The notes under the pieces: generated by a model | Databases searched by the model: none | The model's input: the letters and a program-made list of their open reading frames with translations, nothing else | What the model was told of the DNA's origin: nothing | In this document: positions 1-9,435 of the stretch, in pieces | Layout of the letters: each line of letters opens with the position of its first letter | Numbering within the stretch: position 1 is the stretch's first letter | Program-made: the position numbers and the translations under genes | Assembly (NCBI RefSeq): GCF_002161085.1 | Contig: NZ_NFLU01000007.1 | Span: 62,001-126,000 of the forward strand | Reading direction: 5' to 3' | DNA from: Flavonifractor sp. An112 | GTDB lineage: Bacteria > Bacillota > Clostridia > Oscillospirales > Oscillospiraceae | DNA length: 64,000 bases

Positions 1-587
1 AGGGCAAACTCAGCCTCCAGAATGAGCCATTCCGGATGGTCGGTAAACAGGCTGTGCCGGTAGGTGAGAGCGCACTCCTCCACAGGCAGAGTGACCTCAT
101 CTCCAGCCTCGTTGAGGAAGGTGACGGAGGTCAGAACCTGAACCAGCTCGCCGCCGTAGGCGCCGGCGTTCATGGTGACGCCGCCTCCCAGGGTACCGGG
201 GATGCCGTGGGCAAACTCCAGGCCGGTCAGGCCTCTGCCCAGGGCCGCCATGGCCAGCCGGGCCAGGGGAATACCGCTCTCCGCCCACAGACGGTGGTTT
301 ACCTCCCGCACATCATCCAACCCGGAGGTTTTCAGGACAAAACCGTTATACCCCTGATCGGACACCAGCAGGTCGCTGCCGTTGCCCAGAAAGAAAGGGG
401 AGATGTCCAGCTCTTTGGCCGCCTGAACCGCGGCGATGGCCTCCTTCCGGCTTCTGGGCAGGGCGATCAGCCGGGCGGGACCGCCGATGCGGAAGGTGGT
501 ATAGGACGACATAGGCTCCTGCTCCCGCAGTTCCAGCTGAGGGACACGGCGGCGCAGTTCCTGAATCAGAGTATCAAAACGGTCCAT
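1..587 (-). CDS. murB: UDP-N-acetylenolpyruvoylglucosamine reductase MurB (3' end cut by window)
   Basis: Second committed step of peptidoglycan precursor synthesis: NADPH-dependent reduction of UDP-GlcNAc-enolpyruvate by a cytoplasmic FAD enzyme. The visible 195 codons hold the FAD-binding (PCMH-type) half: YTTFRIGGPA near residue 29, a GNGSDLLV loop near 68 and the diagnostic GIPGTLGGG..MNAGAYG stretch near 130. The start is the ATG complementary to 585-587, preceded by a strong TAAGGAGGCC site. The C-terminal domain lies outside the window. It reads in the same direction as the GH25 gene, 63 bases downstream of that gene's stop. Family assignment is secure from the motifs. Confidence 0.93.
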   Translation of the reverse strand, partial: MDRFDTLIQELRRRVPQLELREQEPMSSYTTFRIGGPARLIALPRSRKEAIAAVQAAKELDISPFFLGNGSDLLVSDQGYNGFVLKTSGLDDVREVNHRLWAESGIPLARLAMAALGRGLTGLEFAHGIPGTLGGGVTMNAGAYGGELVQVLTSVTFLNEAGDEVTLPVEECALTYRHSLFTDHPEWLILEAEFA

Positions 588-650
588 AGGGGCCTCCTTA
601 CAGTTTTGCGTACTGGTATTATATCAAAAAGAGGGGGAAATTAGAAGTTC

Positions 651-1400
651 TTATCCCAGGCCAAAGGCATCAAACTCCGCCTGGCTGCCCCGGAATACGT
701 TCAGATCAATAAGGGGCTGAGCGCCGGTATAGCCTTCCAGTTTTGCGGAGTGGGAGTACTGCCAAAAGTGCCACCGGGGCACCAGAGGGAACACCGTGGG
801 ACTGGAGCACCACACCGGATAATCCGCATATTTGGCGTCGGTGAGGTAGCTGTAGTAGGAGCGGTAGGTTACATAGAGAATGGGCTTGACCCCATAGTGC
901 TCCTCCAGCCGTGCCAGCAGAGGGTCCAGAATGCTCTGGACCTGGGCTTTCTCCGGCGGATTCTCCAGGTATTCGCCGTAAAATTCAATATCCACCACCG
1001 GAGGCAATGCCCCATCGGTGACCGGGACCATGGAAATAAAGTTGTCAGCCTGGGTCTCCCCGGGGCTGTCATAGCTGAGGAAGTGGTAGGCGCCGGGCCG
1101 GACTCCGGCCTCCAGGGAGCCGTTCCAGTTGGAGGCAAACTGCTTGTCCTGAAGGAGGGAACCTTCCGTAGCCTTGATAAAGGCAAAATCTACCCCCTGG
1201 CTGGCCAGGACGTGCCAGTCCACCGTCCCCTGATAGGAGGATACGTCCACACCGAATACTTCCCACTGGTCCGGGTTGGATTCGTGGGAGTACAGGATCA
1301 GCCCGCGCCAGCGCAGGAAGAAAAAGCCCAGCAGAAGGATTGCTCCCACCAGAAGAAGGATCAATATCGTGCGCCGCAGAATGCGGAAAACTCGTCTCAA
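651..1400 (-). CDS. Membrane-anchored GH25 muramidase (lysozyme)
   Basis: Glycoside hydrolase family 25 enzyme, expected to cut the N-acetylmuramic acid beta-1,4 linkage in peptidoglycan at the outer face of the membrane. A basic N-terminus is followed by one hydrophobic segment (residues about 11-30) with no obvious cleavage site, so it is probably a signal anchor. The catalytic domain starts at VFGVDVSSYQG (Asp52) and carries the PPVVDIEF strand with Asp137 and Glu139, the expected acid pair. Only a TTG start at 1398-1400 follows the upstream in-frame TGA and its ribosome site is weak, so expression may be low. At 249 residues it is a single-domain enzyme without visible cell-wall-binding repeats. 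Confidence 0.9.
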   Translation of the reverse strand: MRRVFRILRRTILILLLVGAILLLGFFFLRWRGLILYSHESNPDQWEVFGVDVSSYQGTVDWHVLASQGVDFAFIKATEGSLLQDKQFASNWNGSLEAGVRPGAYHFLSYDSPGETQADNFISMVPVTDGALPPVVDIEFYGEYLENPPEKAQVQSILDPLLARLEEHYGVKPILYVTYRSYYSYLTDAKYADYPVWCSSPTVFPLVPRWHFWQYSHSAKLEGYTGAQPLIDLNVFRGSQAEFDAFGLG

Positions 1401-1469
1401 AAAGCATCACCAAACAGGATAGGGATTCAATAGACAATATGATACCCGTATGCGTGGGAAAAGGCAAGC

Positions 1470-1506
1470 AAAAACCAACGGGATACCGCGTTGGCGGTAT
1501 CCCGTT
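1470..1506 (-). terminator. Rho-independent terminator of brnQ
   Basis: A 13-bp perfect stem (1477-1489 with 1494-1506, arms built on AACGGGATACCGC) encloses a 4-base loop. On the minus strand it is followed by GGTTTTTGC. It lies just past the brnQ stop. Confidence 0.85.
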
Positions 1507-1516
1507 TGGGGGAAGA

Positions 1517-2806
1517 CTACTGCTTTTTAGGGGACGGAAGCAAACCAAGCAGGATGCCCACAACAGCGGGGAGTACCCAGCCCAGCCCCATGGAAGCCAG
1601 AGGCACATAGTTCAGGAAGGAGAGGGGGAGGCCAATGTCCTTGAGTGCATAGAGCAGGCTGGCCACGCCGGTAAACAAAATGGCCACCGGATAGACCAGC
1701 CGCTCTCCTTCCAGCCAGCGCTGGAAGAAGGACAGGGCAATGAGCACGATAGCCATGGGGTAGAGTACCCCCAGCACGGGGGCGGAAACGGAAATGATCT
1801 GGGCCAGACCGGCATTGGAGATCATCATGCTGACCACGGCGAACAGAATTGCCCAGCCCCGGTAGCTGAGACGGGGGAAGAGCTTGTGGAAGAACTCGCC
1901 GCAGGAGCTGATCAGACCGACGCACACATTGAAGCAGGCGATGATGAAGATGGCGGCCAGCAGGGCATTGCCCAGAGGACCAAACAGCAGACCCACCACA
2001 TTGGTGAGAGCGGCAGCGCCGTCAGTGGGGTTGGGGACTGCGCCGCCGGACAGAGCGCCGATGTGCGCCAGCATGGCATAGACCACCAGCAGCATAGCCC
2101 CGGCAATGAAGCCGGAGCGGATGGTGCCTTTGACCACAGCTTTGTCCTCCCTGACTCCTCTGGCTTGGATATTCACCGCGATCACAATACCAAAGGCCAG
2201 CGCGGCAATGGTGTCCATGGTCTGGTAGCCCTCCAGAAAGCCCTTGACCACCGGGTGGGTCACATAGTCGCCGGAGGCGGCTCCATAGCCGGACAGGGGG
2301 TTGACCAGGCAGCCGGCAAAGGTGACCACGATGAGGAGCACCAGAATGGGGCAGAGGATCTTGCCCAGCCGGTCGGTGAGCTTTTCCGGCCGCAGGGCAA
2401 TGACCAGAGCGGCGGCAAAGAACACCAGAGAGTAGATCAGCCGGAAGAGGGACAGAGGAGCATCCGGTCCGGCAAATGGGGGCACCGCCATCTCAAAGGA
2501 GGTGGTGGCGGTACGGGGAATGGCCAGGCAGGGACCGATAGCCAGATAGGCGGCGATGGTAAAGACCTTGGAAAAGAGAGGATGGACCCGACTGCACAGG
2601 GTATCCAGACCACCGGCGCGGGCCACTGCCACCACGCCCAGCACCGGCAGGCCAACAGCGCTGATGGCCAAGCCCAGAAATGCGGGCCAAGTGGCGGTTC
2701 CGGCCTGGGCGGCAATGCCGGGCGGGAAGATCAGATTGCCTGCTCCGAAAAACATGGAGAACAGCGTGAGGCCCACCAGAAGCAGGCTTTTGCCCTTAAG
2801 CTGCAT
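1517..2806 (-). CDS. brnQ: Branched-chain amino acid:cation symporter, BrnQ/LIVCS family
   Basis: Twelve-helix inner-membrane symporter for Leu/Ile/Val driven by Na+ or H+. The N-terminal LFSMFFGAGNLIFPP is the family hallmark, and hydrophobic helices run through all 429 residues, the usual length. The frame stays open upstream, but the ATG at 2804-2806 has GAGAGGATATT in front of it and begins exactly at the conserved MQLKGKSLLLVGL, so it is the preferred start. The gene appears monocistronic: hairpins lie before (2870-2904) and after (1477-1506). The substrate is inferred from the family; no specificity residue was checked. Confidence 0.93.
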   Translation of the reverse strand: MQLKGKSLLLVGLTLFSMFFGAGNLIFPPGIAAQAGTATWPAFLGLAISAVGLPVLGVVAVARAGGLDTLCSRVHPLFSKVFTIAAYLAIGPCLAIPRTATTSFEMAVPPFAGPDAPLSLFRLIYSLVFFAAALVIALRPEKLTDRLGKILCPILVLLIVVTFAGCLVNPLSGYGAASGDYVTHPVVKGFLEGYQTMDTIAALAFGIVIAVNIQARGVREDKAVVKGTIRSGFIAGAMLLVVYAMLAHIGALSGGAVPNPTDGAAALTNVVGLLFGPLGNALLAAIFIIACFNVCVGLISSCGEFFHKLFPRLSYRGWAILFAVVSMMISNAGLAQIISVSAPVLGVLYPMAIVLIALSFFQRWLEGERLVYPVAILFTGVASLLYALKDIGLPLSFLNYVPLASMGLGWVLPAVVGILLGLLPSPKKQ

Positions 2807-2869
2807 AATATCCTCTCTTTCTGCGGGAAAGGGCCTTACCGGCCCCAATGTGGATTTGGTATGGAAGTA

Positions 2870-2904
2870 AAAACAGCGGCATACCAGTGGTATGCCGCTG
2901 TTTT
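2870..2904 (-). terminator. Hairpin terminator of ferredoxin gene
   Basis: A perfect 16-bp inverted repeat (2870-2885 and 2889-2904) has a 3-base loop and A-run/T-run flanks, so it can act on either strand. It lies 17 bases beyond the ferredoxin stop. Confidence 0.88.
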
Positions 2905-2921
2905 CTTACGTAGTGCGTCAA

Positions 2922-3092
2922 TTAGCCCTGGGAAATAGCACCCGTGGGGCAGGTGTCGGCACAAGTACCGCAATCGATGCAGGAACCGGCGTCGATCACG
3001 TAGTGGTCATCGCCCTGAGCGATAGCACCGACGGGGCAAGCGCCCTCGCAAGCGCCACAGCTCACGCAAGCGTCGCTGATGACATAGGCCAT
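2922..3092 (-). CDS. 2[4Fe-4S] clostridial-type ferredoxin
   Basis: Small cytoplasmic low-potential electron carrier of 56 residues, the classical clostridial length. Two complete cluster motifs are visible: C9-x2-C12-x2-C15-x3-C19-P and C38-x2-C41-x2-C44-x3-C48-P. The ATG at 3090-3092 has GGAGGTGTATCCA before it, so the longer reading with five extra residues is not needed. It is monocistronic, with its own promoter (3125-3152) and hairpin terminator. A likely partner for the NfnAB transhydrogenase and for dehydratase activators in this window, though that link is inferred from biochemistry, not from proximity. Confidence 0.95.
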   Translation of the reverse strand: MAYVISDACVSCGACEGACPVGAIAQGDDHYVIDAGSCIDCGTCADTCPTGAISQG

Positions 3093-3124
3093 TGGATACA
3101 CCTCCAAACTTCAAAGCTAACGAT

Positions 3125-3152
3125 ATTGTATCATAACTTTTCAAAATTGCAA
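3125..3152 (-). promoter_or_regulatory. Sigma-A-type promoter of ferredoxin gene
   Basis: On the minus strand TTGCAA (3147-3152), a 16-base spacer and TACAAT (3125-3130) sit about 30 bases before the ferredoxin ATG. Confidence 0.6.
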
Positions 3153-3420
3153 TGCTAAAATGTGTGTACCATGGGTATATTTTTTTCTGGCGGGAAAAAT
3201 GATAACTGCGATGCGCAGCCGGAAGGGAGCGATCCGATGGACAGAACATCGAGGTTCCGCATGGAAGCGGCAGGGGATCTGACCCCTGAGCTGAACGGGG
3301 CTCCGTGCAGCGGGGCCCATCCGCATAGAACAAAGGAAAAGGGGCGTGGCACAAGGTATGAAGCCCGTCAAGAAAAAACGCAGGCTCTTCCCCTGGAGGA
3401 AGGGATGGCGAAGCGCCGGC

Positions 3421-5913
3421 ATGAATGAGACCCGGTTTACCCAGCGGGCCCAGGCCGCGCTTCGGCTGGCTCAGGAGAGCGCGGCGGAGCTGGGCCATGG
3501 CTATGTGGGCAGCGAGCACCTGCTGCTGGGGCTGGCTGGGGAGGGCCGTGGCGTGGCCTCCAAGGTGCTTTTGGCCGCCGGCCTGGAGCCGGAGAAGCTG
3601 AAAAAGACCGTGGCCCAGCTGGTGGGGGTGGGTACGCCGGGCGCTGCCCCCTCCCAGGGACTGACCCCCCGGTGCAAGAAGATCATTGAACTCTCCCTCA
3701 CCGAGGCGGTGCGGCTGGGCCACCAGTATGTGGGCACGGAGCACTTGCTGCTGGGTATCCTACGGGAGGGGGACGGCGTGGCGGTCCGGGTGCTGGACGC
3801 CGCTGGGGTGGAGCCCCGCCGTCTGCGGGGCGACCTGTCCGCCGCCATGGGAGGGGAGGCGCCGCCGCCTCCCTCCTTTCGGGGCAGCGGGAAGCCCCGT
3901 ACCGAGCGGGATTATCCCGGCGAGTCCAAGGTGCTGGAGCAGTTTGCACGGGACCTGACCCGGTTGGCGGCTGGCGGTCAGCTGGACCCGGTGGTGGGGC
4001 GGGACAAGGAGATCCGGCGGGTGATCCAGATCCTGTCCCGGCGGCAGAAGAACAACCCTGCCCTCATCGGCGAACCTGGCGTGGGCAAGACGGCGGTGGC
4101 CGAAGGCCTGGCCCGAATGATGGTGGCCGGAGAGGTACCGGAGGAGCTGCAGCGCAAGCGGCTCATCTCCCTGGACCTGTCTGCCATGGTGGCGGGGACC
4201 AAGTACCGGGGCGAGTTTGAGGAACGGGTCAAAAACGTCATGTCCGAGGTTCGACGGGTGGGGGATGTAATCCTCTTCATTGACGAGCTCCATAACATTG
4301 TAGGGGCAGGCTCCGCCGAGGGGGCCATCGACGCGGCCAATATCATCAAGCCTGCTCTGGGCCGGGGAGAGATCCAGGTCATCGGCGCCACAACCACCGA
4401 GGAGTACCGCAAATATATTGAGAAGGACGCGGCTCTGGAGCGGCGGTTTCAGCCGGTACTGGTGGGAGAGCCTGATCAGAAGACGGCGGAGGCCATCCTC
4501 TTTGGCCTGCGGGATCGGTATGAGGCCCACCACCGCATCACCATCAGCGATGGGGCGATCACCGCTGCCGTGGCCCTGTCCAGCCGATATATCGGGGACC
4601 GCCGCCTGCCTGACAAGGCCATCGATCTCATGGATGAGGCGGCGGCCCGGGTGCGGCTGGACCGGCTGGCGGCTCCTCCCGATCTGCGGGAACTGGAGAG
4701 CAAGGTGGCCCGGGCCAGAGGGGAAAAGGAGGAGGCCATCCGCAGCCAGGACTTTGAGAAGGCCGCCATGCTCCGGGACGCGGAGGAGGATTTCCGCCGG
4801 GAGCTGGACCAGCAGAAGGCCCTGTGGCGGGCAGGCCAGAATACCGGCGCCGTGACCGCCGAGGATATAGCGGCGGTGGTATCGGGGTGGACCGGCATCC
4901 CGGTCACCACCCTGACCCAGGCCGAGAGCGATCGCCTGCTCAAGCTGGAGGAGGACCTCCACCGCCGGGTGGTGGGACAGGAGGAAGCCGTCAAGGCGGT
5001 GGCTCGGGCGGTGCGCCGGGGCCGGGTGGGCTTGAAGGAGCCGGAGCGGCCCACTGGCTGCTTCCTGTTCCTGGGTCCCACCGGCGTGGGTAAGACGGAA
5101 CTGAGCCGTGCCCTGGCGGGGGCCCTCTTCGGCAGCGAGGAAGCCCTGTTTCGATTTGATATGTCGGAGTATATGGAAAAGCACGCCATCTCCCGGCTCA
5201 TCGGCTCCCCGCCGGGCTATGTAGGCCATGAGGAGGGAGGACAGCTCACCGAGAAGGTGCGGCGGCGGCCTTACTGCGTGGTGCTCTTTGATGAGATCGA
5301 GAAGGCTCACCCTGACGTGTGGGGCATTCTGCTCCAGATCATGGAGGACGGTGTGGTCACCGACTCCCAGGGCCGCAAAGCCGACTTCCGCAACGCGGTG
5401 GTGGTGCTTACCTCCAACGTAGGTGCGGCCAAGATTACCGCAAAGGGCAGCAAACTGGGCTTTTCCGCTGCCGAGCACCGGGACGGTGAGACCCGCACCC
5501 CGGAGGAATTGCGCAGTGCAGTGCTGGAGGATTTGAAAAAGGTATTTCGACCGGAATTTCTCAACCGTCTGGACGAGACCATCGTCTTTACCCAGCTGGG
5601 CCGCAGCGAAATCAAAGCCATTGCCTGCCGCCTGCTGTCCCAGGTGGGGGAGCGGCTCAAAGCCCTTGGGGTGACGCTCACCTGGACTGACGGGGCGCTG
5701 GAGGTGCTGGCCAGGCTGGGATTCGACCCTGACTATGGGGCACGGCCCCTTCGCCGGGCCATCCGTACCCAAATAGAGGACCCGGCAGCCGAACTGCTGC
5801 TGGGCGGCAAGGTAGGCCGGGGAGATACCCTGGTGGTGGATCAGACCGGTAAAAGTCTGACCCTGCACAGACAGGAAGCAGAAAAGGAGAAGGAACCATG
5901 CGAAAACAACTGA
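3421..5913 (+). CDS. clpC: ATP-dependent Clp protease ATP-binding subunit ClpC
   Basis: AAA+ unfoldase that feeds substrates to ClpP in the cytoplasm. In order: two Clp-N repeats (residues about 1-140), AAA-1 with Walker A GEPGVGKT near 217, a UVR-type coiled segment near 437 ([17 protein letters not shown]), AAA-2 with Walker A GPTGVGKT near 551, and the C-terminal D2-small domain. From the ATG at 3421 it is 830 residues and [11 protein letters not shown] aligns with the normal ClpC N-terminus, but that ATG has no well-spaced ribosome site. An in-frame GTG at 3346 (with AAAGGA 8 bases before) would add 25 Lys/Arg-rich residues. No ctsR/mcsAB genes are adjacent. Confidence 0.93.
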   Translation: MNETRFTQRAQAALRLAQESAAELGHGYVGSEHLLLGLAGEGRGVASKVLLAAGLEPEKLKKTVAQLVGVGTPGAAPSQGLTPRCKKIIELSLTEAVRLGHQYVGTEHLLLGILREGDGVAVRVLDAAGVEPRRLRGDLSAAMGGEAPPPPSFRGSGKPRTERDYPGESKVLEQFARDLTRLAAGGQLDPVVGRDKEIRRVIQILSRRQKNNPALIGEPGVGKTAVAEGLARMMVAGEVPEELQRKRLISLDLSAMVAGTKYRGEFEERVKNVMSEVRRVGDVILFIDELHNIVGAGSAEGAIDAANIIKPALGRGEIQVIGATTTEEYRKYIEKDAALERRFQPVLVGEPDQKTAEAILFGLRDRYEAHHRITISDGAITAAVALSSRYIGDRRLPDKAIDLMDEAAARVRLDRLAAPPDLRELESKVARARGEKEEAIRSQDFEKAAMLRDAEEDFRRELDQQKALWRAGQNTGAVTAEDIAAVVSGWTGIPVTTLTQAESDRLLKLEEDLHRRVVGQEEAVKAVARAVRRGRVGLKEPERPTGCFLFLGPTGVGKTELSRALAGALFGSEEALFRFDMSEYMEKHAISRLIGSPPGYVGHEEGGQLTEKVRRRPYCVVLFDEIEKAHPDVWGILLQIMEDGVVTDSQGRKADFRNAVVVLTSNVGAAKITAKGSKLGFSAAEHRDGETRTPEELRSAVLEDLKKVFRPEFLNRLDETIVFTQLGRSEIKAIACRLLSQVGERLKALGVTLTWTDGALEVLARLGFDPDYGARPLRRAIRTQIEDPAAELLLGGKVGRGDTLVVDQTGKSLTLHRQEAEKEKEPCENN

Positions 5914-6413
5914 TGATCCCTCTGGCGCTTCTGATGCTCGTCATGGCGGGCTGCGGAGACAAACAGGAGGAGAAAAAAGACCTGACGGCGGAGGAAAGGA
6001 CTGTGCTCTATCAATCCGCCATTGAAAACGCCAGGGATGCGGAAATGAACGAGGCGGTGCCTGCCATAACCTCGGAAGAGGCGGATCTGGCTCCCGCCAT
6101 CTTTGGCCTGATTGGTGTGACGGAGGAGGATATGCAGGCCTATGCCATTGCCATCTCTCCCGTCAATGTCAAGGCCTATGGCATTGCGGCCATTCTGCCC
6201 GCCGAGGGCCGGGAGGCCGTGGTGGTGGATGGATTGCAGGCCTTTATTGACCGACAGAAGAGCAATTTCCAGACCTACCTGGCCGATCAGTATGCTATCG
6301 CGGAAAAAGCCAGGCTGGAAACCCTGGAGGACGGCACAGTGCTGATGGTTATGTGTGAGGATTCCGACCAGGTGCTGGACACCATTAAAACGGCCATAGA
6401 GGCCGGTACCTGA
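5898..6413 (+). CDS. DUF4358 family lipoprotein
   Basis: Predicted exported lipoprotein of 171 residues: charged MRKQ, a hydrophobic run, then a lipobox VMAGC with Cys19. The body resembles DUF4358 proteins of Firmicutes (AISPVNVKAYGIAAILPA, a Phe-x-x-Tyr-Leu-x-Asp-Gln-Tyr motif and a VMCEDSD segment near the end). The function of the family is unknown. The start overlaps the end of clpC by 16 bases and uses the GGAGAAGGAACC site inside it, so the two are probably co-translated. A long hairpin follows. Confidence 0.82.
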   Translation: MRKQLMIPLALLMLVMAGCGDKQEEKKDLTAEERTVLYQSAIENARDAEMNEAVPAITSEEADLAPAIFGLIGVTEEDMQAYAIAISPVNVKAYGIAAILPAEGREAVVVDGLQAFIDRQKSNFQTYLADQYAIAEKARLETLEDGTVLMVMCEDSDQVLDTIKTAIEAGT

Positions 6414-6420
6414 TCAGAGG

Positions 6421-6462
6421 GCAACCCTTGAAAGCCGCGGCTTTCAAGGGTTGCGGCTTTTT
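6421..6462 (+). terminator. Terminator after clpC/DUF4358 lipoprotein
   Basis: A 16-bp perfect stem (6421-6436 with 6439-6454) has a 2-base centre and is followed by GGCTTTTT. Confidence 0.8.
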
Positions 6463-6515
6463 CGGGGATGTAATATAATAGGAACGTCCGTAATCAATGA
6501 AGTGGAGGCCTGTTT

Positions 6516-7994
6516 ATGCAAGCAAGAGCCAGCGGGATCCTGCTTCCCGTATTCTCCCTGCCGGGGCCTTACGGCATCGGCACGCTGGGCAAGCCGGCCC
6601 GGCAGTTTATCGACTTTTTGGCGGCTGGAGGCCAGAAATTCTGGCAGATCCTGCCTCTGGTACCGCCGGGCGGGGGTAATTCCCCTTATATGTCCCCCTC
6701 GTCCTTTGCCGGAAACCCCCTGTTTCTGGATCTGGATGAGCTGGCGGAGGAGGGACTGCTGACCCAGGACGAGCTGCGGTCTGCCTGCCGGGACAATCCG
6801 GACCGGGTGGATTATGCCTGGCTTCACGAGACGCGGCTGCCTCTGCTGCGGAAGGCGTTTGAGCGGGGACGTGCAAAGTATGCCGCTCAGCTCAAGGAAT
6901 TTGAAGAACAGGAGGGGGACTGGCTGCCCGATTACGCCCTCTTTTTGGCCCTGAAGGACCACTTCAGTGGCAAGGAGCTGGCCGACTGGCCTGACGAGGC
7001 CCGGCTGCGCCGGCCCAGGGCCATGGAGCAGTACCGGGCGGAGCTGGCGGAGGAGTGCGCCTTCCAGGTGTTCCTGCAATATCTGTTCTTCCAACAGTGG
7101 AAGGCGGTCAAGACCTACGCCAACGCCAAGGGTATCTCCATCATCGGGGACCTGCCCATCTATGTCTCCCCCGACAGCGCCGAGGTGTGGGGCAATCCGG
7201 AGCTCTTCCAGCTCAAGAAGGATATGCGGCCCTCCGGCGTGGCCGGTGTGCCGCCGGACGCTTTTTCCGACAAGGGCCAGCACTGGGGCAACCCCCTGTA
7301 CGACTGGGATTACCACAAAAAGACCAAATTTGCCTGGTGGAAGCGCCGGGGCGCCCACATGGCCCGGCTGTACGACGTGGTGCGCATCGACCACTTCCGG
7401 GCCTTCCACACCTACTGGGCTATCCCGGAGGACGCCAAGGACGCCCGGGAGGGCCACTGGGAGAAGGGGCCGGGCAACGACCTGTTGGACGTGCTGAAAA
7501 ACGTACCCGGCCTGGCCCTCATCGCTGAGGATCTGGGGGACCTGGACGCCGACGCCCTGGCCTACATCGCCCAGAGCGGCCTGCCTGGCATGAAGGTGCT
7601 GGTCTATGCCTTCGACCCGGTGGGGGAGAGCGCCTATCTGCCCCACAACTGCCCCCGGGACGCGGTAATGTATACCGGCACCCACGACACCCCCACCTTT
7701 GTGCAGTGGCTCTTTACCGAGGCCAACCCGGCCGAGCGGCAGTACGCCTTCGACTACCTGCGGCTGCGGGAGGACGAGGGCTTCGGCTGGGGCGCGGTGT
7801 GCGGGGCCTGGATGTCCCCCTGCCGTCTGGCCATCGCCCCCTTCCAGGATCTGCTGGGCCTAGGCGGGGACGCCCGGGTCAACGCCCCCGGCACTTTGGG
7901 AAATCAGAACTGGTCCTGGCGGGTGCGTGTGGATGCGCTCAATCCGACCGTGTCCGGCAAACTGGCCAGAATCACCCGTACTTATCGGAGATAA
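6516..7994 (+). CDS. malQ: 4-alpha-glucanotransferase (amylomaltase, GH77)
   Basis: Cytoplasmic disproportionating enzyme that transfers alpha-1,4-glucan segments in maltodextrin or glycogen metabolism. Typical bacterial length (492 residues). Visible landmarks: the N-terminal GILLPVFSLPGPYGIGTLG and FWQILPLVPP strands, RIDHFR near 290 (nucleophile Asp), AEDLG near 336 (acid/base Glu) and GTHDTPT near 388 (transition-state Asp). A GTGGAGG ribosome site lies 9 bases before the ATG. It has its own terminators on both sides and no other glycogen genes nearby, so it is probably a single-gene unit. Confidence 0.96.
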   Translation: MQARASGILLPVFSLPGPYGIGTLGKPARQFIDFLAAGGQKFWQILPLVPPGGGNSPYMSPSSFAGNPLFLDLDELAEEGLLTQDELRSACRDNPDRVDYAWLHETRLPLLRKAFERGRAKYAAQLKEFEEQEGDWLPDYALFLALKDHFSGKELADWPDEARLRRPRAMEQYRAELAEECAFQVFLQYLFFQQWKAVKTYANAKGISIIGDLPIYVSPDSAEVWGNPELFQLKKDMRPSGVAGVPPDAFSDKGQHWGNPLYDWDYHKKTKFAWWKRRGAHMARLYDVVRIDHFRAFHTYWAIPEDAKDAREGHWEKGPGNDLLDVLKNVPGLALIAEDLGDLDADALAYIAQSGLPGMKVLVYAFDPVGESAYLPHNCPRDAVMYTGTHDTPTFVQWLFTEANPAERQYAFDYLRLREDEGFGWGAVCGAWMSPCRLAIAPFQDLLGLGGDARVNAPGTLGNQNWSWRVRVDALNPTVSGKLARITRTYRR

Positions 7995-7996
7995 AG

Positions 7997-8038
7997 AAAG
8001 AACTGCCTGCCGCAGTCCTGCGGCAGGCAGTTCTTTAT
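7997..8038. terminator. Bidirectional terminator between malQ and HAAS/DUF4097 gene
   Basis: An 18-bp stem (7997-8014 with 8019-8036) has a 4-base loop. AAAG/CTTT ends allow termination of both converging genes. Confidence 0.8.
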
Positions 8039-8046
8039 AGAGAGGC

Positions 8047-9090
8047 TTATTGAAACTCCAGACTGAGATCTCCGGTGCCACTGCTCAGAGAGAGCATCTT
8101 ATTGCCGTCGCCGCCGGTCAGTAGGAAGGGGGACATGATTTCTCCGTTCAGACGGATGTCGCCGGTGCCTGTGCTCAACTGCCAGGAGTAATCGGACTGG
8201 TCGTCTGTTATCTCCAGGGTTACGTTGCCTGTCCCGGCGGTAAGGTCGGCCTTATCTGCGGGAGCGGCTAGTTTCAGTTCCACATTGCCCACACCGGCGG
8301 AGAGATCGGCCACCCCTAATGAGGCCAACACATCCAGATTGCCAACGCCGGTTTCCGCTTTCAACTTTCCGCTGACAGCGCAGCCACTCCAGTCCAGAGA
8401 ACCAACGCCCAAAGCCAGCTCCGCCCGATCCAGTGCGATCCCTTCCGGAATGGTCACATACACCAGAATGTCCGCAGAGCTTTGATCGGGAAGAACATCG
8501 GTGGGATTCGAGGTACTCCAGACAGAAAGAATGCCGTTGCGGTTGCGGTAGTTCAGCTGGTAGGAGTCCTCCGAGGTATCTTGGCTCTGGTTGACCAGAC
8601 GAATGCTCCAGTTGCTGCCTGTTCTGATTTGAACGGAGGCCACCGCAACATCCAGCTCCAGTGCATCGAAGGGGGACAGCTCTACCGATAGATCAGAATC
8701 CTCTGAAACGAGAACGGGGGTGTTAGATTCAGAAACGGTAGGTGTGAGGGAATCATCGGTCCTGAGCGCCAGAAGCAGAGTGGAGGGCAGCACAAAGATG
8801 ACCAGTATGATCCCAATCACGATGGAGATGATCAGCGGAGCTGCCCGTCGCCGCCGTCCGGCGGAAGCAGGGGGTGGGGTAGAGACCTGTCGGGCGCTTT
8901 CTCCTGCGTCCTTGAGTACCTGCTCCGCTACCGAGGCGGGGGAGCCCAGACGTCCGGAAACGGTCTCCTCATCCTCTTCGGAATCGGCAAAATAGGCCTC
9001 ATAGTAGGAGAGCACATCGTCCAGTTCCTCCGGCGGCAGCTTGCCCGCCAGAATGTCATGCAGTTCTTTTAAAAATTCTGCCTTATTCAT
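8047..9090 (-). CDS. HAAS-domain / DUF4097 beta-repeat membrane protein
   Basis: The first 60 residues (EFLKELHDILAGKLPPEELDD..YYEAYFADSEEDEE) form a HAAS (DUF1700-like) signalling domain. One transmembrane helix follows at about 85-107, then an external beta-repeat region rich in GVGNLD, GVGNVE, GTGNV and GTGDI units (about 150-347), as in DUF4097 adhesin-like proteins. HAAS proteins are commonly co-encoded with PadR regulators and are thought to act as envelope-stress sensors or anti-regulators; here the start codon overlaps the end of padR by 8 bases. The exact role is unknown. AAAGGAGGAGAACC precedes the ATG. Confidence 0.85.
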   Translation of the reverse strand: MNKAEFLKELHDILAGKLPPEELDDVLSYYEAYFADSEEDEETVSGRLGSPASVAEQVLKDAGESARQVSTPPPASAGRRRRAAPLIISIVIGIILVIFVLPSTLLLALRTDDSLTPTVSESNTPVLVSEDSDLSVELSPFDALELDVAVASVQIRTGSNWSIRLVNQSQDTSEDSYQLNYRNRNGILSVWSTSNPTDVLPDQSSADILVYVTIPEGIALDRAELALGVGSLDWSGCAVSGKLKAETGVGNLDVLASLGVADLSAGVGNVELKLAAPADKADLTAGTGNVTLEITDDQSDYSWQLSTGTGDIRLNGEIMSPFLLTGGDGNKMLSLSSGTGDLSLEFQ

Positions 9091-9409
9091 GGTTCTCCTC
9101 CTTTTCCCCCAGCAGAAGCGCCTCGATCTGGCTGCGGTAGCGTACCCATTCCTCTCGATAACCGGACAACAGCGCCCGGCCGGCCGGTGTGATGGCGTAA
9201 TAGCGCCGGTTGCGGCCCTGAAAGGGCTTGTCGTAGACGGTGAGGCAGCCGCTCTGCTGCAGCCGCCTGAGGACGGGGTATAGGGTGGATTCCGATAGCT
9301 CCACCTGTTCTTTCATGCGCTGGGTCAGACGGTAGCCATAAGTGTCCCCCTCATCCAGAACCGCCAGTACACAGGCATCCAGCAGAGGAGCGCCCAAAGG
9401 AAAGGTCAT
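9083..9409 (-). CDS. PadR family transcriptional regulator
   Basis: A 108-residue winged-helix repressor of the short PadR-s2 type. The segment LDACVLAVLDEGDTYGYRLTQRM, the recognition helix region ELSESTLYPVLRRLQQSG and the wing NRRYYAITPAGRALL are all typical. ATG at 9407-9409 is chosen because AGGAGG lies 8 bases upstream; the TTG two codons earlier would sit too close to it. First gene of a two-gene unit with the HAAS/DUF4097 protein. Its promoter contains a perfect palindrome over the -10, so negative autoregulation is likely. The effector is unknown. Confidence 0.92.
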   Translation of the reverse strand: MTFPLGAPLLDACVLAVLDEGDTYGYRLTQRMKEQVELSESTLYPVLRRLQQSGCLTVYDKPFQGRNRRYYAITPAGRALLSGYREEWVRYRSQIEALLLGEKEENHE

Positions 9410-9435
9410 ATCCAAGCCCTCCTTTCATTCTGACT

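Noticed and set aside
3760-5868. A 702-codon open frame opposite clpC
   Set aside because: It mirrors clpC, whose Walker motifs and domain order are unmistakable; the antisense product has no family features and arises from high third-position GC.
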